Assembly: GCA_040902585.1 (NCBI GenBank)
Contig: JBBDXA010000129.1
Span: forward strand, 1-28,065
Length of the DNA stretch: 28,065 nt
Reading direction: 5' to 3'
Source: JBBDXA01 sp040902585
Lineage (GTDB): Bacteria; Planctomycetota; Phycisphaerae; Phycisphaerales; Phycisphaeraceae
The stretch's first letter is position 1, and the number at the start of each line of letters is the position of its first letter. The notes below the pieces were generated by a model that had not been told where the DNA came from, searched no databases, and was given only the letters and a program-made list of their open reading frames with translations. Shown one piece after another: positions 1 through 7,668 of this stretch. The translations under genes and the position numbers were made by a program.

Positions 1-729
1 AACGGCGGCACCGGCGGCAACGGCTGGAACGGCGCGTGGGCGGCCATCGGTGATCACACCACCGTCCAGCCCCAGGTTCTGATGGATCCCAACGGCCTGA
101 CCAACGGCGACACGCAGGCGGCGCGGATGCAGGCCACCGCCAATCTGGCCGACATCCCCAACTTCCTCACCCGCGCCCTCCCGGCCATCACCGACACCGT
201 CTACATGAGCCTGCTCATCCGCAATGTCACCGGCGTGGACAGCGGCGACTTCTACAGCTTCCTGGTGAGCAACGGCGCCCTCGGCAACACCGACGCCGGC
301 CTGAGCATCGGCATCCGCAACAATGCCAACAATCCCTTCTTCACCCGCGTAGGCGGCTCCACCAACGGCGACACCGACAACGCCGCCCTTGCCACCGCCG
401 GTGTCGATTTCCTGCTCGTGGCCAAGTTCTCCAAGGACGGCTCGAGCAACTACAACCGCGTCGATCTGTTCATCAACCCCACCAGCCTGGCCGAGCCGCT
501 GGTGGCCAACGCGACATCGATCAGCGGCGTGACGGGGATCAACACGCTCTCGCTGTTCAGCATTCGCAACTTCAACCCGGAGGCCGGCGACACGGTGCTC
601 TTCGACAACCTGCGATTCGCCACCACGTTCCGCGATGCGATCGCCCTGGTGCCCGAGCCGAGCACCCTCGCCCTTGGGCTGGCGGGATTGCTGAGCCTGG
701 GCGCCCGCCGTCGCCGCGCTAGGGTCTGA
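1..729 (+). CDS. PEP-CTERM exported protein, 5' truncated
   Basis: The frame is open from the first base of the window, so the true start lies upstream; an internal ATG at 82 is not needed as a start. The visible part is a Gly/Asn/Thr-rich, probably beta-sheet exported domain. It ends in a classic PEP-CTERM sorting signal: the motif VPEPST, a hydrophobic stretch (LALGLAGLLSLG), then a basic tail ARRRRARV. Such signals are known to target proteins to the exosortase/archaeosortase-type processing pathway and are abundant in Planctomycetota and other exopolysaccharide producers. The extracellular role of this protein is not recognisable. A strong terminator follows 27 bp after the stop. Confidence 0.82.
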   Translation, partial: NGGTGGNGWNGAWAAIGDHTTVQPQVLMDPNGLTNGDTQAARMQATANLADIPNFLTRALPAITDTVYMSLLIRNVTGVDSGDFYSFLVSNGALGNTDAGLSIGIRNNANNPFFTRVGGSTNGDTDNAALATAGVDFLLVAKFSKDGSSNYNRVDLFINPTSLAEPLVANATSISGVTGINTLSLFSIRNFNPEAGDTVLFDNLRFATTFRDAIALVPEPSTLALGLAGLLSLGARRRRARV

Positions 730-756
730 GATCAGGAGCAATGATCGAATCGATTG

Positions 757-790
757 AACAACCCCGGACCGTTCCGGGGTTGTTTGTTGT
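757..790 (+). terminator. Rho-independent-like terminator after the PEP-CTERM gene
   Basis: A perfect 12-bp stem (AACAACCCCGGA at 757-768 and its complement at 773-784) closes a 4-nt loop, CCGT, and is followed by a T-rich stretch (TGTTGT). It lies just after the stop codon at 729. Confidence 0.85.
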
Positions 791-835
791 TTGGGGCACA
801 GAAACAGGAGAAGTACATTCGGAGTCATGGTTGAA

Positions 836-879
836 TTTCCTCATTTCCCTTTCAATTTTTTTCCTTTCTTTCCTTCCCG
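836..879 (+). other. Polypyrimidine tract upstream of the ankyrin gene
   Basis: Forty-four bases with only three purines (all A), rich in TTTCC and CCTTT words. It stands out against the GC-rich surroundings. The frame of the downstream gene is open through it, where it would read as a Phe/Pro-rich string (FPHFPFNFFPFFP), which looks like translated non-coding sequence. This argues for a gene start downstream of it. Confidence 0.5.
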
Positions 880-952
880 AATGTTTTCTGCCATCCGAAT
901 GAGGCAAGCCGCCGCTACAATGACCACTTCAAATCTTCTTCGGGATATTGGC

Positions 953-2791
953 ATGACAACTCCTTCCCCTCGCCCGGCCGCAGGTGTACGCGCACTCGTC
1001 GGCTGCCTCCTGCTTCTCGTTTGCTCCTTGCCCGGTTGCTCCAGCGGTTCATCGACCAGGCTTTCAACGAACGACTTCTCACGGGACAAGCTCGACCCGC
1101 TCCAACTGCGCCCGCAGATGCGCGAAGCGATCCTCGCCGGCGACGTGGAGAAGGTTCGCTCGCTGTTGACACAGTCGCGCTGGCTGGCGACGTTTGAATA
1201 CAAGGGCGAGGCACCGCTGAACCTTGCCGTGGAGAAAGGGCATACGCCGATTGTGCTGCTGCTGCTGGAGCACGGCGCAAAACTGCCGCAGCAGCAGTCC
1301 AAGGTGCCGGGTCCGTTGGAGCTCGCGACAGCCCGGGGCGAAGTGAAGTTGATTCGCGTGCTGCTGGATTACAAGGCCGATCCAAACCGAGGGACGATCG
1401 GCGGCTTCACGAGTCTGCACCTGGCGGCGATGCAGGGCCAGACGGAAGCCGCCAAACTGCTGCTGGACGGCGGCGCGTCGATCGACGCCCGAGCCGAGTC
1501 GCCCGGAAGGGCGGCGCATCAGGTGACGCCGATGATGTTGGCTGCAATGTATGGGCACGAAGACGTTGTGCTGCTCCTGCTGGAACGCGGCGCATCGCCT
1601 GCCGCCACCACCGCCAACGGGACTACATCAATGCACTTCGCAGCAATCTGCCAGAGCCGCAAGGACTTTGCGCCCATTCTGGATGACTTTCTGAATCAGT
1701 CGCCGAAGCAAGACCCGGCGGTCAGGGAGCGGACGCCGGCGACAGTCGCGCTCGCGTTCGACGCGATGCGGTTTGGAGACGGGCACGTTCAGATCGTGCG
1801 GCTTCTCGCTAAGAAAATCCCCGTGGACGTGAAGAGGGCGTCAGGCGCTACGCCTTTACACATCGCCTGCGAGCGCGGCAGCATCGAAATGGTCGAGGCA
1901 CTGCTGGCACTGGGCGCATCGATGGACGCGCGCGATCACAAGGGCATGAAGCCGCTGCACTACACGGCGTTCACCGCCAGAACGGAGGCGGCGAAACTCC
2001 TCCTGGACAAAGGCGAGAACATCAACGACCGCGATAAGGCCGGTTACACCGCGATGGCCATTGCGATCGAAAAGGATCGTGAAGCGTTCGTCCAATTTTT
2101 GATCGAGAACAAAGCGGATGTAAACATCGCGACCGCCGACAAGCGCACGCCGCTGCACCTGGCCGCTCAGGGCGGAAGGGAATTGATCGCCCGGCTGCTC
2201 CTGAAACATGGGGCCGATGTGAAGGCGATGGAGCACAACGGCGCGCAGCCGCTGTCGACGGCGGCGTTCAATGGACATCTGGGAGTGGTCGATGTGCTGC
2301 TGGAGCATGGGGCCGATCCCAATGCCCGAACGCCCGAACACAAGGAAACACCTTTGCATGTGGCAGTGATGATGCCGATCGGCAAGGATCGCGAGGCGTA
2401 CCTTCGGGCCGTGGAGCGGGCAAAGCCTGGGCAGTCGAACCCGCCGCTTGGCACACAGCACAAGGAGATCGTCGCCGCGCTCCTGGAGAAGGGCGCGAGC
2501 GTCAGCGCGACGAACTCCTTCGGATCAACGCCGCTGCACATGGCGGCGGCCATGGGCCACGCCGAGGCGGCAGCGCTCCTGCTGGACGCCAAGGCTCTCA
2601 TCGAAGCGAAGGACGACGCCGGCACCACGCCGCTGCATCGCGCCGTGGTTCGCCAACACGAGGCGATCGTCAAGCTGCTGCTGGACCGCGGCGCTGACGT
2701 CAACGCCAGGGACAACAAGGACCGCACGCCGCTTTCGTACGCCAAAGATCAGACCACGGCCCAGTTGCTCCGCGCCAAGGGTGCGAAGTGA
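953..2791 (+). CDS. Ankyrin-repeat lipoprotein
   Basis: Start ATG 953 gives 612 aa. Residues 1-29 form a lipoprotein signal peptide: arginines at 7 and 13, a hydrophobic core, and lipobox L26-P27-G28-C29. The frame stays open upstream to 791, with other ATGs at 827 and 920, but an extended protein would bury this signal peptide behind a translated pyrimidine tract. From about residue 80 to the end the protein consists of about 15 ankyrin repeats (hallmarks TPLHLAA, LLLDGGAS, LLEHGADPNAR). Two repeats carry insertions, the larger about 25 residues at roughly 485-510. Ankyrin stacks bind proteins; the partner is unknown. The lipobox suggests anchoring at an envelope membrane, facing the periplasm or exterior. 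The stack is long for a bacterial protein but shows no frameshift. Confidence 0.86.
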   Translation: MTTPSPRPAAGVRALVGCLLLLVCSLPGCSSGSSTRLSTNDFSRDKLDPLQLRPQMREAILAGDVEKVRSLLTQSRWLATFEYKGEAPLNLAVEKGHTPIVLLLLEHGAKLPQQQSKVPGPLELATARGEVKLIRVLLDYKADPNRGTIGGFTSLHLAAMQGQTEAAKLLLDGGASIDARAESPGRAAHQVTPMMLAAMYGHEDVVLLLLERGASPAATTANGTTSMHFAAICQSRKDFAPILDDFLNQSPKQDPAVRERTPATVALAFDAMRFGDGHVQIVRLLAKKIPVDVKRASGATPLHIACERGSIEMVEALLALGASMDARDHKGMKPLHYTAFTARTEAAKLLLDKGENINDRDKAGYTAMAIAIEKDREAFVQFLIENKADVNIATADKRTPLHLAAQGGRELIARLLLKHGADVKAMEHNGAQPLSTAAFNGHLGVVDVLLEHGADPNARTPEHKETPLHVAVMMPIGKDREAYLRAVERAKPGQSNPPLGTQHKEIVAALLEKGASVSATNSFGSTPLHMAAAMGHAEAAALLLDAKALIEAKDDAGTTPLHRAVVRQHEAIVKLLLDRGADVNARDNKDRTPLSYAKDQTTAQLLRAKGAK

Positions 2792-2922
2792 GGCGGAGCT
2801 GGGAATGAGAAGGGCAGGTATTTTCACTGTCCCCGGTATGTCCGCGGAACTTGCGATTGGATGGTACCGCATTGACGTTGAATCACAGCGGGCATCGAAA
2901 CTCTTCTGAAAGGACAACGGCA

Positions 2923-3447
2923 ATGGCAAAGACTTCTTCCATCGTGTGGCGCTGGCGGTTTGCTGCGGTCTTTTTGGCGATCCTTCTGGTGCTGAGCGCG
3001 GTGCGCTCGCCCGCACAGGATCAAAAGGACGCACAGGCCGAGATCAGGAAGGCACTGGATGTCGTGACGTCCTATGTCGACTCGCGCAGGGCGGACGCGA
3101 AGGACCGCAAGGTGATGTCGCGGCGAGAGCTGCTGCTCATCAAACGCGATGCTGCGCGATCGGTGCTTCGCGAGATGCTTCTTCGATTCGAGAACGAACG
3201 GTTCACGCCCGAACGGATCGACATCATCATGGGTCTGCACCGCCGGGTGATGGAGGCGGACGTTGCACTGGGGGAGAAGAAGGCCGACCGGATCGGGGCG
3301 ATCAAGGCCTACATGAACGCGGTCAGCGAGTGCGGCCAGGTGGTCAAGGCGCGCATGCAGGTTGACGCCTCGCCGGGTGATCTGATGCGCGTCGGCCTCG
3401 CGCTGGCCGATGCCGAGCTGCTGCTGTTGGAAGCGGAGAAGGAATAG
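2923..3447 (+). CDS. Small secreted helical protein, unknown function
   Basis: Start ATG 2923 is chosen because GAAAGGA lies at 2908-2913, nine bases upstream; the frame extends to 2851 without a better site. The product is 174 aa. Residues 1-32 look like a signal peptide (basic WRWRF, then FLAILLVLSAV, cleavage near SPA|QDQ). The rest is charged and probably all-helical, with many Arg/Lys/Glu residues and a Leu-rich C-terminus (ADAELLLLEAEKE) suited to a short coiled coil. I do not recognise the family. Some similarity in feel to periplasmic TolC-type helical segments is only an impression. It lies 131 bp after the ankyrin lipoprotein in the same direction and may share its transcript. Confidence 0.7.
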   Translation: MAKTSSIVWRWRFAAVFLAILLVLSAVRSPAQDQKDAQAEIRKALDVVTSYVDSRRADAKDRKVMSRRELLLIKRDAARSVLREMLLRFENERFTPERIDIIMGLHRRVMEADVALGEKKADRIGAIKAYMNAVSECGQVVKARMQVDASPGDLMRVGLALADAELLLLEAEKE

Positions 3448-3645
3448 CAAGTAGGCCGGGTTGGTCGGCGTAGAGTGGTCTGAGTCTTCGAAGCAAGTAG
3501 GTCGGCCTGCTCCGCGTAGGGTGCGGCTGAGTCTTCAAAGCCCACCGCTGGACGCCCGTCGTTCCTTTGCGCGGCGTTCCCACAAGGACGCCGGAAGGCG
3601 GGCTTCGAAGACTCAGCCCACGCTACAAATGCCCATCCTACTCGC
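3448..3645. repeat. Intergenic repeat: two direct units facing one inverted unit
   Basis: Two imperfect direct units of about 46 nt (3448-3493 and 3494-3540) both begin GCAAGTAGG and end in CTGAGTCTTCGAA or CTGAGTCTTCAAA. A third copy lies on the opposite strand at 3598-3645: its reverse complement begins GCGAGTAGG and contains GCTGAGTCTTCGAAGC, matching 3480-3494 exactly in its CTGAGTCTTCGAAGC part. A GC-rich core of about 57 bp separates the facing copies. The element fills the gap between the convergent secreted-protein gene and sppA. Confidence 0.72.
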
Positions 3646-3672
3646 TGCCCGGTCTGCGCCGCGCCGGTCTCA

Positions 3673-3692
3673 CCGGGGCGAATACGCCCCGG
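3673..3692 (-). terminator. GC-rich hairpin after sppA
   Basis: A perfect 8-bp stem (CCGGGGCG / CGCCCCGG) with loop AATA lies 15 bp beyond the sppA stop. No T-run follows on either strand, so it may be a 3'-end stabiliser or a dispersed hairpin and not a true terminator. Confidence 0.45.
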
Positions 3693-3707
3693 CTCGCAAG
3701 CGGCTCA

Positions 3708-5588
3708 TCACTTCACAATCACGGCATTGGGCATCAAGGTCAGCACGCGTTCGCTGCGCAGGAGCATGATGCCTTCCATGGCCTGTTGCACGGCCTGCCA
3801 GCCGCGCGGGCCCAGGGCGGTGCGGGCGAGGTTGAGGACGCCGAGCTGGTCGCCGGTGAGGTGGACGCGCAGGCCGGGGACGTTGCGGGAGACGCCCAGC
3901 AGTTCGCTGAGGTATTCGGGCAGGCTCTTGGATTGCGGGAGGTTGAGCACGTCATACTTGCCGGGTTCGAGGCCGACCTGTTCCGCGAGATCAGCGAGGG
4001 CGACTTCGACGCCTGCAACGTGGTCCACCATGCCGTTCTTCAAGCCTTGCGAACCGGTGAAGAGCCGGCCCTGGGCGACCTTGTCTATGGATTTGATCTT
4101 CTCGCCGCGCGTGGCCTTGACCCGGCCGACGAACTGTTCGTAGATGCGATCGCTCATCGCGGCCAGCGCCTTCTTTTCTTCGAGAGTGAACGGCTCGACC
4201 ATGTTGAACATGTCGCCGTGGGGGCCGCGACTGCGGCGGTGGATGCCGATGCCCGCCCACTCGAACAGGCCGCCCATGGCGAGCTTGCCGGAGACGACGC
4301 CGATGGAGCCGACGATGGAGCCGGGGTTGGCGTAGATTTTGTCCGCGCCGCAGGCGATGTAGTAACCCCCGCTGGCGGCGAGGGAGCTGATGGAAACGTA
4401 GACGGGCTTCTCCTTGGCGAGTTCGCGCATGGCCTGCCAGATGATTTCACTGGCGAGGGCGGAGCCGCCGGGGGAGTTGACGTGAACGACAACGCCTTTG
4501 ACGAGCGGATCGCGGCGAGCGTCATTCATGGCGCCGACGATGGAGTCGCTGCCGACGGTCGCCCCGCCGAAGAGTCCGCCGAAGGAGCTTTCGCCGGACA
4601 TGATGGGTCCGTGACAGTGGATGAGGACGATGGAATCGCGTTTGGCGTGGGGTTTGGGCGGCGCCATGAACATCTGCATCATGGCGAACGGGTTGTCCAT
4701 ATCGACGCCGCCGTTGGGCGCTTCACCCAGGGTGCGGTCCCATGCGAAGTCGTTGCCGAAGAGTTCGCCGGTGACGTCTTTGAGATCGCGGGCGACGATC
4801 TTGTCGATGAGGCCGGCTTTGACCATGGCCTGGGCATCGGAAGTGAGCGATTGTTCCATGGCCTTTTCGATGGCGTTGGGCTTGAGGTCGCGGGCCTTGG
4901 CGATGCGATCGATGATCTGGTTGTAGATGTCATCGAGGAGGTTCTCGAAGTTCTCGCTCCAGGCTTCGCTGGGTCCGGTGCGGGTGAACATTTCATCGGC
5001 ACCCTTGTACTTGCCGGTCTGCACGAAGTCAGCCTTGATGCCGATCTTCTCGAAGAGGCCGGCAAGATAGATTTCCTCGACGCCGACGCCGGTGAGTTCG
5101 AGGAAGCCGTTTTTCTGAAGGAGGATTTTGTCGCCGGAGCAGGCGAGGGCGTAGTTGCGCAGGTCGTAGGCCTCGGCGAAGAAGAGGACCTTCTTGCCGC
5201 TCTTGCGGACGAGCTGAACGGCATCGCTGATTTCCTGGACTTGCGAGTTGGTGATGCCGGGCTGGTTGAGATAGATGACCAGGCCTTTGTAGTTTTCCTT
5301 GGCGGCGACGTGCTTGAGCCTTTTGATGATGCCGGCGAAGGGGCTGTCCTCGCGTTGGCCGGGCATGAGGGAGAAGGGCGCGGGGGACTCGGCCAGTTCG
5401 CCCTTGAGTTCAAGCCAGCCGACGAGCGGGCCGGTGTCTTCTTCGGCGAAGGGGTCTTCGTCGACGATGGGGGCGAGGAGGAACTTCGGCTCAGGCTCGA
5501 CGACGGGCTTGTTCTCGGCGCCGACGGCGTCGAGCGCAAAGGCGTGCATCGCGGTGAGGAGAGTGATGATGAGAAGGCGATGGGGCAT
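3708..5588 (-). CDS. sppA: Signal peptide peptidase SppA (67K type)
   Basis: 626 aa, the size of the long E. coli-type SppA with two tandem S49 peptidase domains. Residues 1-24 form a signal peptide or membrane anchor. The N-terminal domain (about 55-290) holds the catalytic lysine in the motif GKYKGADEM (K195). The C-terminal domain (about 318-530) holds the nucleophile serine in SLAASGGYYIA (S406), preceded by the conserved VHVNSPGGS and followed by PGSIVGSIGV. These match the known Ser/Lys dyad split over the two domains, so the enzyme should be active. It is known to degrade leftover signal peptides in the membrane. The ATG at 5588 is preceded by GGAG at a 7-base spacing. A TATAAT box lies 41 bp upstream. 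It is probably transcribed alone or after the decarboxylase gene. Confidence 0.94.
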   Translation of the reverse strand: MPHRLLIITLLTAMHAFALDAVGAENKPVVEPEPKFLLAPIVDEDPFAEEDTGPLVGWLELKGELAESPAPFSLMPGQREDSPFAGIIKRLKHVAAKENYKGLVIYLNQPGITNSQVQEISDAVQLVRKSGKKVLFFAEAYDLRNYALACSGDKILLQKNGFLELTGVGVEEIYLAGLFEKIGIKADFVQTGKYKGADEMFTRTGPSEAWSENFENLLDDIYNQIIDRIAKARDLKPNAIEKAMEQSLTSDAQAMVKAGLIDKIVARDLKDVTGELFGNDFAWDRTLGEAPNGGVDMDNPFAMMQMFMAPPKPHAKRDSIVLIHCHGPIMSGESSFGGLFGGATVGSDSIVGAMNDARRDPLVKGVVVHVNSPGGSALASEIIWQAMRELAKEKPVYVSISSLAASGGYYIACGADKIYANPGSIVGSIGVVSGKLAMGGLFEWAGIGIHRRSRGPHGDMFNMVEPFTLEEKKALAAMSDRIYEQFVGRVKATRGEKIKSIDKVAQGRLFTGSQGLKNGMVDHVAGVEVALADLAEQVGLEPGKYDVLNLPQSKSLPEYLSELLGVSRNVPGLRVHLTGDQLGVLNLARTALGPRGWQAVQQAMEGIMLLRSERVLTLMPNAVIVK

Positions 5589-5629
5589 GGGCAGGCTCCG
5601 GTGGGAGGGGGTCAGGGTGTGTGCGGATC

Positions 5630-5635
5630 ATTATA
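5630..5635 (-). promoter_or_regulatory. Candidate -10 box of sppA
   Basis: TATAAT on the minus strand, 41 bp upstream of the sppA ATG. No convincing -35 hexamer lies 16-18 bp upstream (the best is CCAAGT), so sigma specificity is unclear. Confidence 0.4.
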
Positions 5636-5658
5636 AGGGAGTGGAACGTCGGACTTGG

Positions 5659-5690
5659 CATTCATTCATTTATCCGCCCATTCATCCAAA
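5659..5690. repeat. Short word-repeat tract (GGATGAAT-like words)
   Basis: Read on the minus strand the tract is built of imperfect octamers related to GGATGAAT (GGATGAAT, GGGCGGAT, AAATGAAT, GAATGCC). It follows the decarboxylase stop directly. It resembles one arm of the paired word-repeat elements elsewhere in the window, but no facing partner is visible here. Confidence 0.42.
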
Positions 5691-5691
5691 C

Positions 5692-7374
5692 TCACGGCTT
5701 CACCTTCACGCTCTTGAGCCCCGCCTGTTTGCTCATGCGCGTCGCGAGCCGTTCGAGCGCTTTGGAACGATCGAGCTTGTCCAGATGCACATTGATAATG
5801 CAGAAGCTCTGCGTGTGGGTCCATGCCCTCGTCAGCGCCTCTTCGAGTTCGCCTTCGGTGCGCACTTCGCAGCCCCAGCCTTTGCGGAAGATCTGCGGCA
5901 AGAGGTGGTAGGCCCATTCGTGGATGTCGTTGTACGGCCCTTCGTTGATGAAGCGCTCCGTGGTGTAGCCTTTGTTGTTAAGCACGAACACGATCGGGTT
6001 CAGGCTGTACTTCGCGGCTGTGGCGAGTTCCTGTCCCGTCATCTGAAACGCGCCGTCGCCGACGAAGACAATGGGGCGAAGGTCCGGCGCGGCCATTTGG
6101 GCACCGATCGAAGCGGGCACGGCGAAGCCCATCGACGTGTAATACGCGGGGCTGATGAACTCGGTCCGGCGATGAATGGTCAAGTCGGCGGCGCCGAAGA
6201 GGCTGTCGCCGATGTCCGCGATGACGATGGTGCCGTCGTCGAGGTAATCATTCATGCGCTCGAAGAAGCGGCGCACGGTGCAGGGCTTGTTCTTCTGCGG
6301 CTTGTAGACTTTTTGATTCGCGGCAGCCTTGTTCACCTTCGCGCGGCGAGCGGGTTTAAGGGCGTTCTTGCCGGTGGCGAGCGCCCTGGTCAGGCCGCGG
6401 ATGAAGTCACGCAACACCACGCGGTCGTAGTGGTGATAGCGGATGGTGATGCGTTCGCTGTTGGCGTTGATCGTATTCGCTTCGTCGAGGTGCGCGGTGT
6501 AGATGCCCAGGTTGATGTCCGTCATGAATGCGCCGAGGATGAGCACCGCGTCAGCCTGTTCGATGCCCAGTCGCACATCCTCCCGGCCCATCGCGCCTTC
6601 ATACACGCCCAGGTACTGCGGATGGATTTCACTGATGATCGATTTGCCGAGCAGGGTCGCGGCGACGGGCAGACCGGTCTGATCGACGAGGTCCAGCAGC
6701 ATCTGTTGAAGGCCGAAGCGATGGATCTCGACGCCGGCGAGGATGGCGGGCTTCTTCGCGCTCTTGATCATGGCGACGGCTTCGCTGATCGCCTCGCGCA
6801 GGGCGAGCGGATCGCTGCTCTGTTCGATGGGCGGCAGCGGCTGCGGGCCGGCACATGGGGCGCCCACCAGATCGCGAGGCAGTTCTATATAGACCGGCCT
6901 CTTGTGGCGCAGGCAGGCGAGGATGCACTCATCAATTTTCTGCGGGGCGAGCTTGGGGTCTTCCAGGGCGACGGCTGCGATGGTGACCTGTTCAAAGACA
7001 TTCAGCTGCGTGTGAAAGTCACGGACTTTGTGATGCAGCAGGCTGGAGCGCTGGCGCTCGCTCATGCCCGGCGCGCCGCTGATGACGATGAGGGGCGACT
7101 TCTCGGCATAGGCACCGGCGACGGCGTTGAGCGCGGGGAACCCGCCCACGCAGTAGGTGACGCACAGGCAGCCCAGACCGCTAACGCGGGCGTAGGCGTC
7201 GGCGGCGAAGCCCGCGCCCAGCTCGCCGCAGGTGCCGATGACTTTCATCCGGCTGGCGACGAGCAGGTCGTAGAAGCCCAGCACGTAGTCGCCGGGGATA
7301 CCGAAGACGTGGCCGAGCTTCATCTCTTCGAGACGGTGGATCAGGTACTTGCCGATGGTGGTGGTTTTGGCCAA
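5692..7374 (-). CDS. Thiamine-diphosphate 2-oxo-acid decarboxylase (PDC/IPDC family)
   Basis: 560 aa, normal for pyruvate or indolepyruvate decarboxylases. The N-terminal domain carries the cofactor-activating glutamate E51 (CGELGAGFAADAYAR) and the tandem histidines H114-H115 (LLHHKVRDF) typical of this branch. The C-terminal domain has GDS at 389-391, the ThDP/Mg motif GDG...NN (439-467) and a second catalytic-site glutamate, E473, in GYTTERFINEGPYNDI. All key residues are present. The reaction is non-oxidative decarboxylation of a 2-oxo acid to an aldehyde; whether pyruvate, indolepyruvate or branched-chain oxo acids are preferred cannot be read from the sequence. The start is a TTG (7374) with only a weak GAGAG upstream; no ATG or GTG further upstream fits. 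No alcohol dehydrogenase is adjacent. It is divergent from pilT. Confidence 0.9.
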   Translation of the reverse strand: MAKTTTIGKYLIHRLEEMKLGHVFGIPGDYVLGFYDLLVASRMKVIGTCGELGAGFAADAYARVSGLGCLCVTYCVGGFPALNAVAGAYAEKSPLIVISGAPGMSERQRSSLLHHKVRDFHTQLNVFEQVTIAAVALEDPKLAPQKIDECILACLRHKRPVYIELPRDLVGAPCAGPQPLPPIEQSSDPLALREAISEAVAMIKSAKKPAILAGVEIHRFGLQQMLLDLVDQTGLPVAATLLGKSIISEIHPQYLGVYEGAMGREDVRLGIEQADAVLILGAFMTDINLGIYTAHLDEANTINANSERITIRYHHYDRVVLRDFIRGLTRALATGKNALKPARRAKVNKAAANQKVYKPQKNKPCTVRRFFERMNDYLDDGTIVIADIGDSLFGAADLTIHRRTEFISPAYYTSMGFAVPASIGAQMAAPDLRPIVFVGDGAFQMTGQELATAAKYSLNPIVFVLNNKGYTTERFINEGPYNDIHEWAYHLLPQIFRKGWGCEVRTEGELEEALTRAWTHTQSFCIINVHLDKLDRSKALERLATRMSKQAGLKSVKVKP

Positions 7375-7418
7375 GACGGAACTCTCGGTTGAAAAGCGGT
7401 TCGATGGGGCGGTGGAGG

Positions 7419-7424
7419 ATTGTA
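7419..7424 (-). promoter_or_regulatory. Candidate -10 box of the decarboxylase gene
   Basis: TACAAT on the minus strand, 45 bp upstream of the TTG start and just downstream of the palindromic repeat at 7451-7477. A matching -35 hexamer is not evident (CCCACA at 17 bp). Confidence 0.3.
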
Positions 7425-7450
7425 GGGGGGAGTGTGCGAGGTGTGGGCGG

Positions 7451-7477
7451 GAGCACCACCCTGTCGGGATGGTGCTC
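7451..7477. repeat. 27-nt palindromic repeat, copy 1
   Basis: Begins GAGCACCACC, has CTGTCGGGA at the centre and ends GGTGCTC; the outer arms GAGCACCA/TGGTGCTC pair perfectly. Two further copies lie at 16128-16154 and 16218-16244. It sits in the 294-bp divergent gap between the decarboxylase gene and pilT. The rest of that gap (7478-7668) is GC-rich with nothing else I can name. Confidence 0.75.
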
Positions 7478-7668
7478 TCGTTCCCTCTGTTCCGATTATG
7501 CCGCTCGTACCGCGCGCACCATCCGGGGCGGCGGGGGTATTCATCTGGATTCCATCCGCGTCCTTATCCGGCCTTGTCCGCCGGTCGATGCTCGATGGGG
7601 CCACGGTCGTCCCTGTCCTCGTGGACGGTCGGCTGCGGTTTCAGATGCGTTTTTCTGGTGAGTCATTC

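Noticed and set aside
791..952. N-terminal extension of the ankyrin protein
   Set aside because: It would hide a clear lipoprotein signal peptide and translate a polypyrimidine tract.
2812..2833. Short imperfect inverted repeat GGGCAG...CTGTCCC after the ankyrin gene
   Set aside because: It looks like a REP-type fragment but is too short and single in this window to support a feature.
3567..5636. 689-codon open frame on the plus strand over sppA
   Set aside because: It is antisense to a well-supported SppA with intact catalytic residues. Long antisense frames are expected from GC-rich codon bias, and its product is acidic low-complexity sequence with no domain.
5299..7392. 697-codon open frame on the plus strand over the decarboxylase
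   Set aside because: It is antisense to a gene with all family motifs and shows no recognisable domain.
7432..7668. N-terminal extension of PilT
   Set aside because: It would translate the palindromic repeat; ATG 7669 has a ribosome site and begins the canonical PilT sequence.
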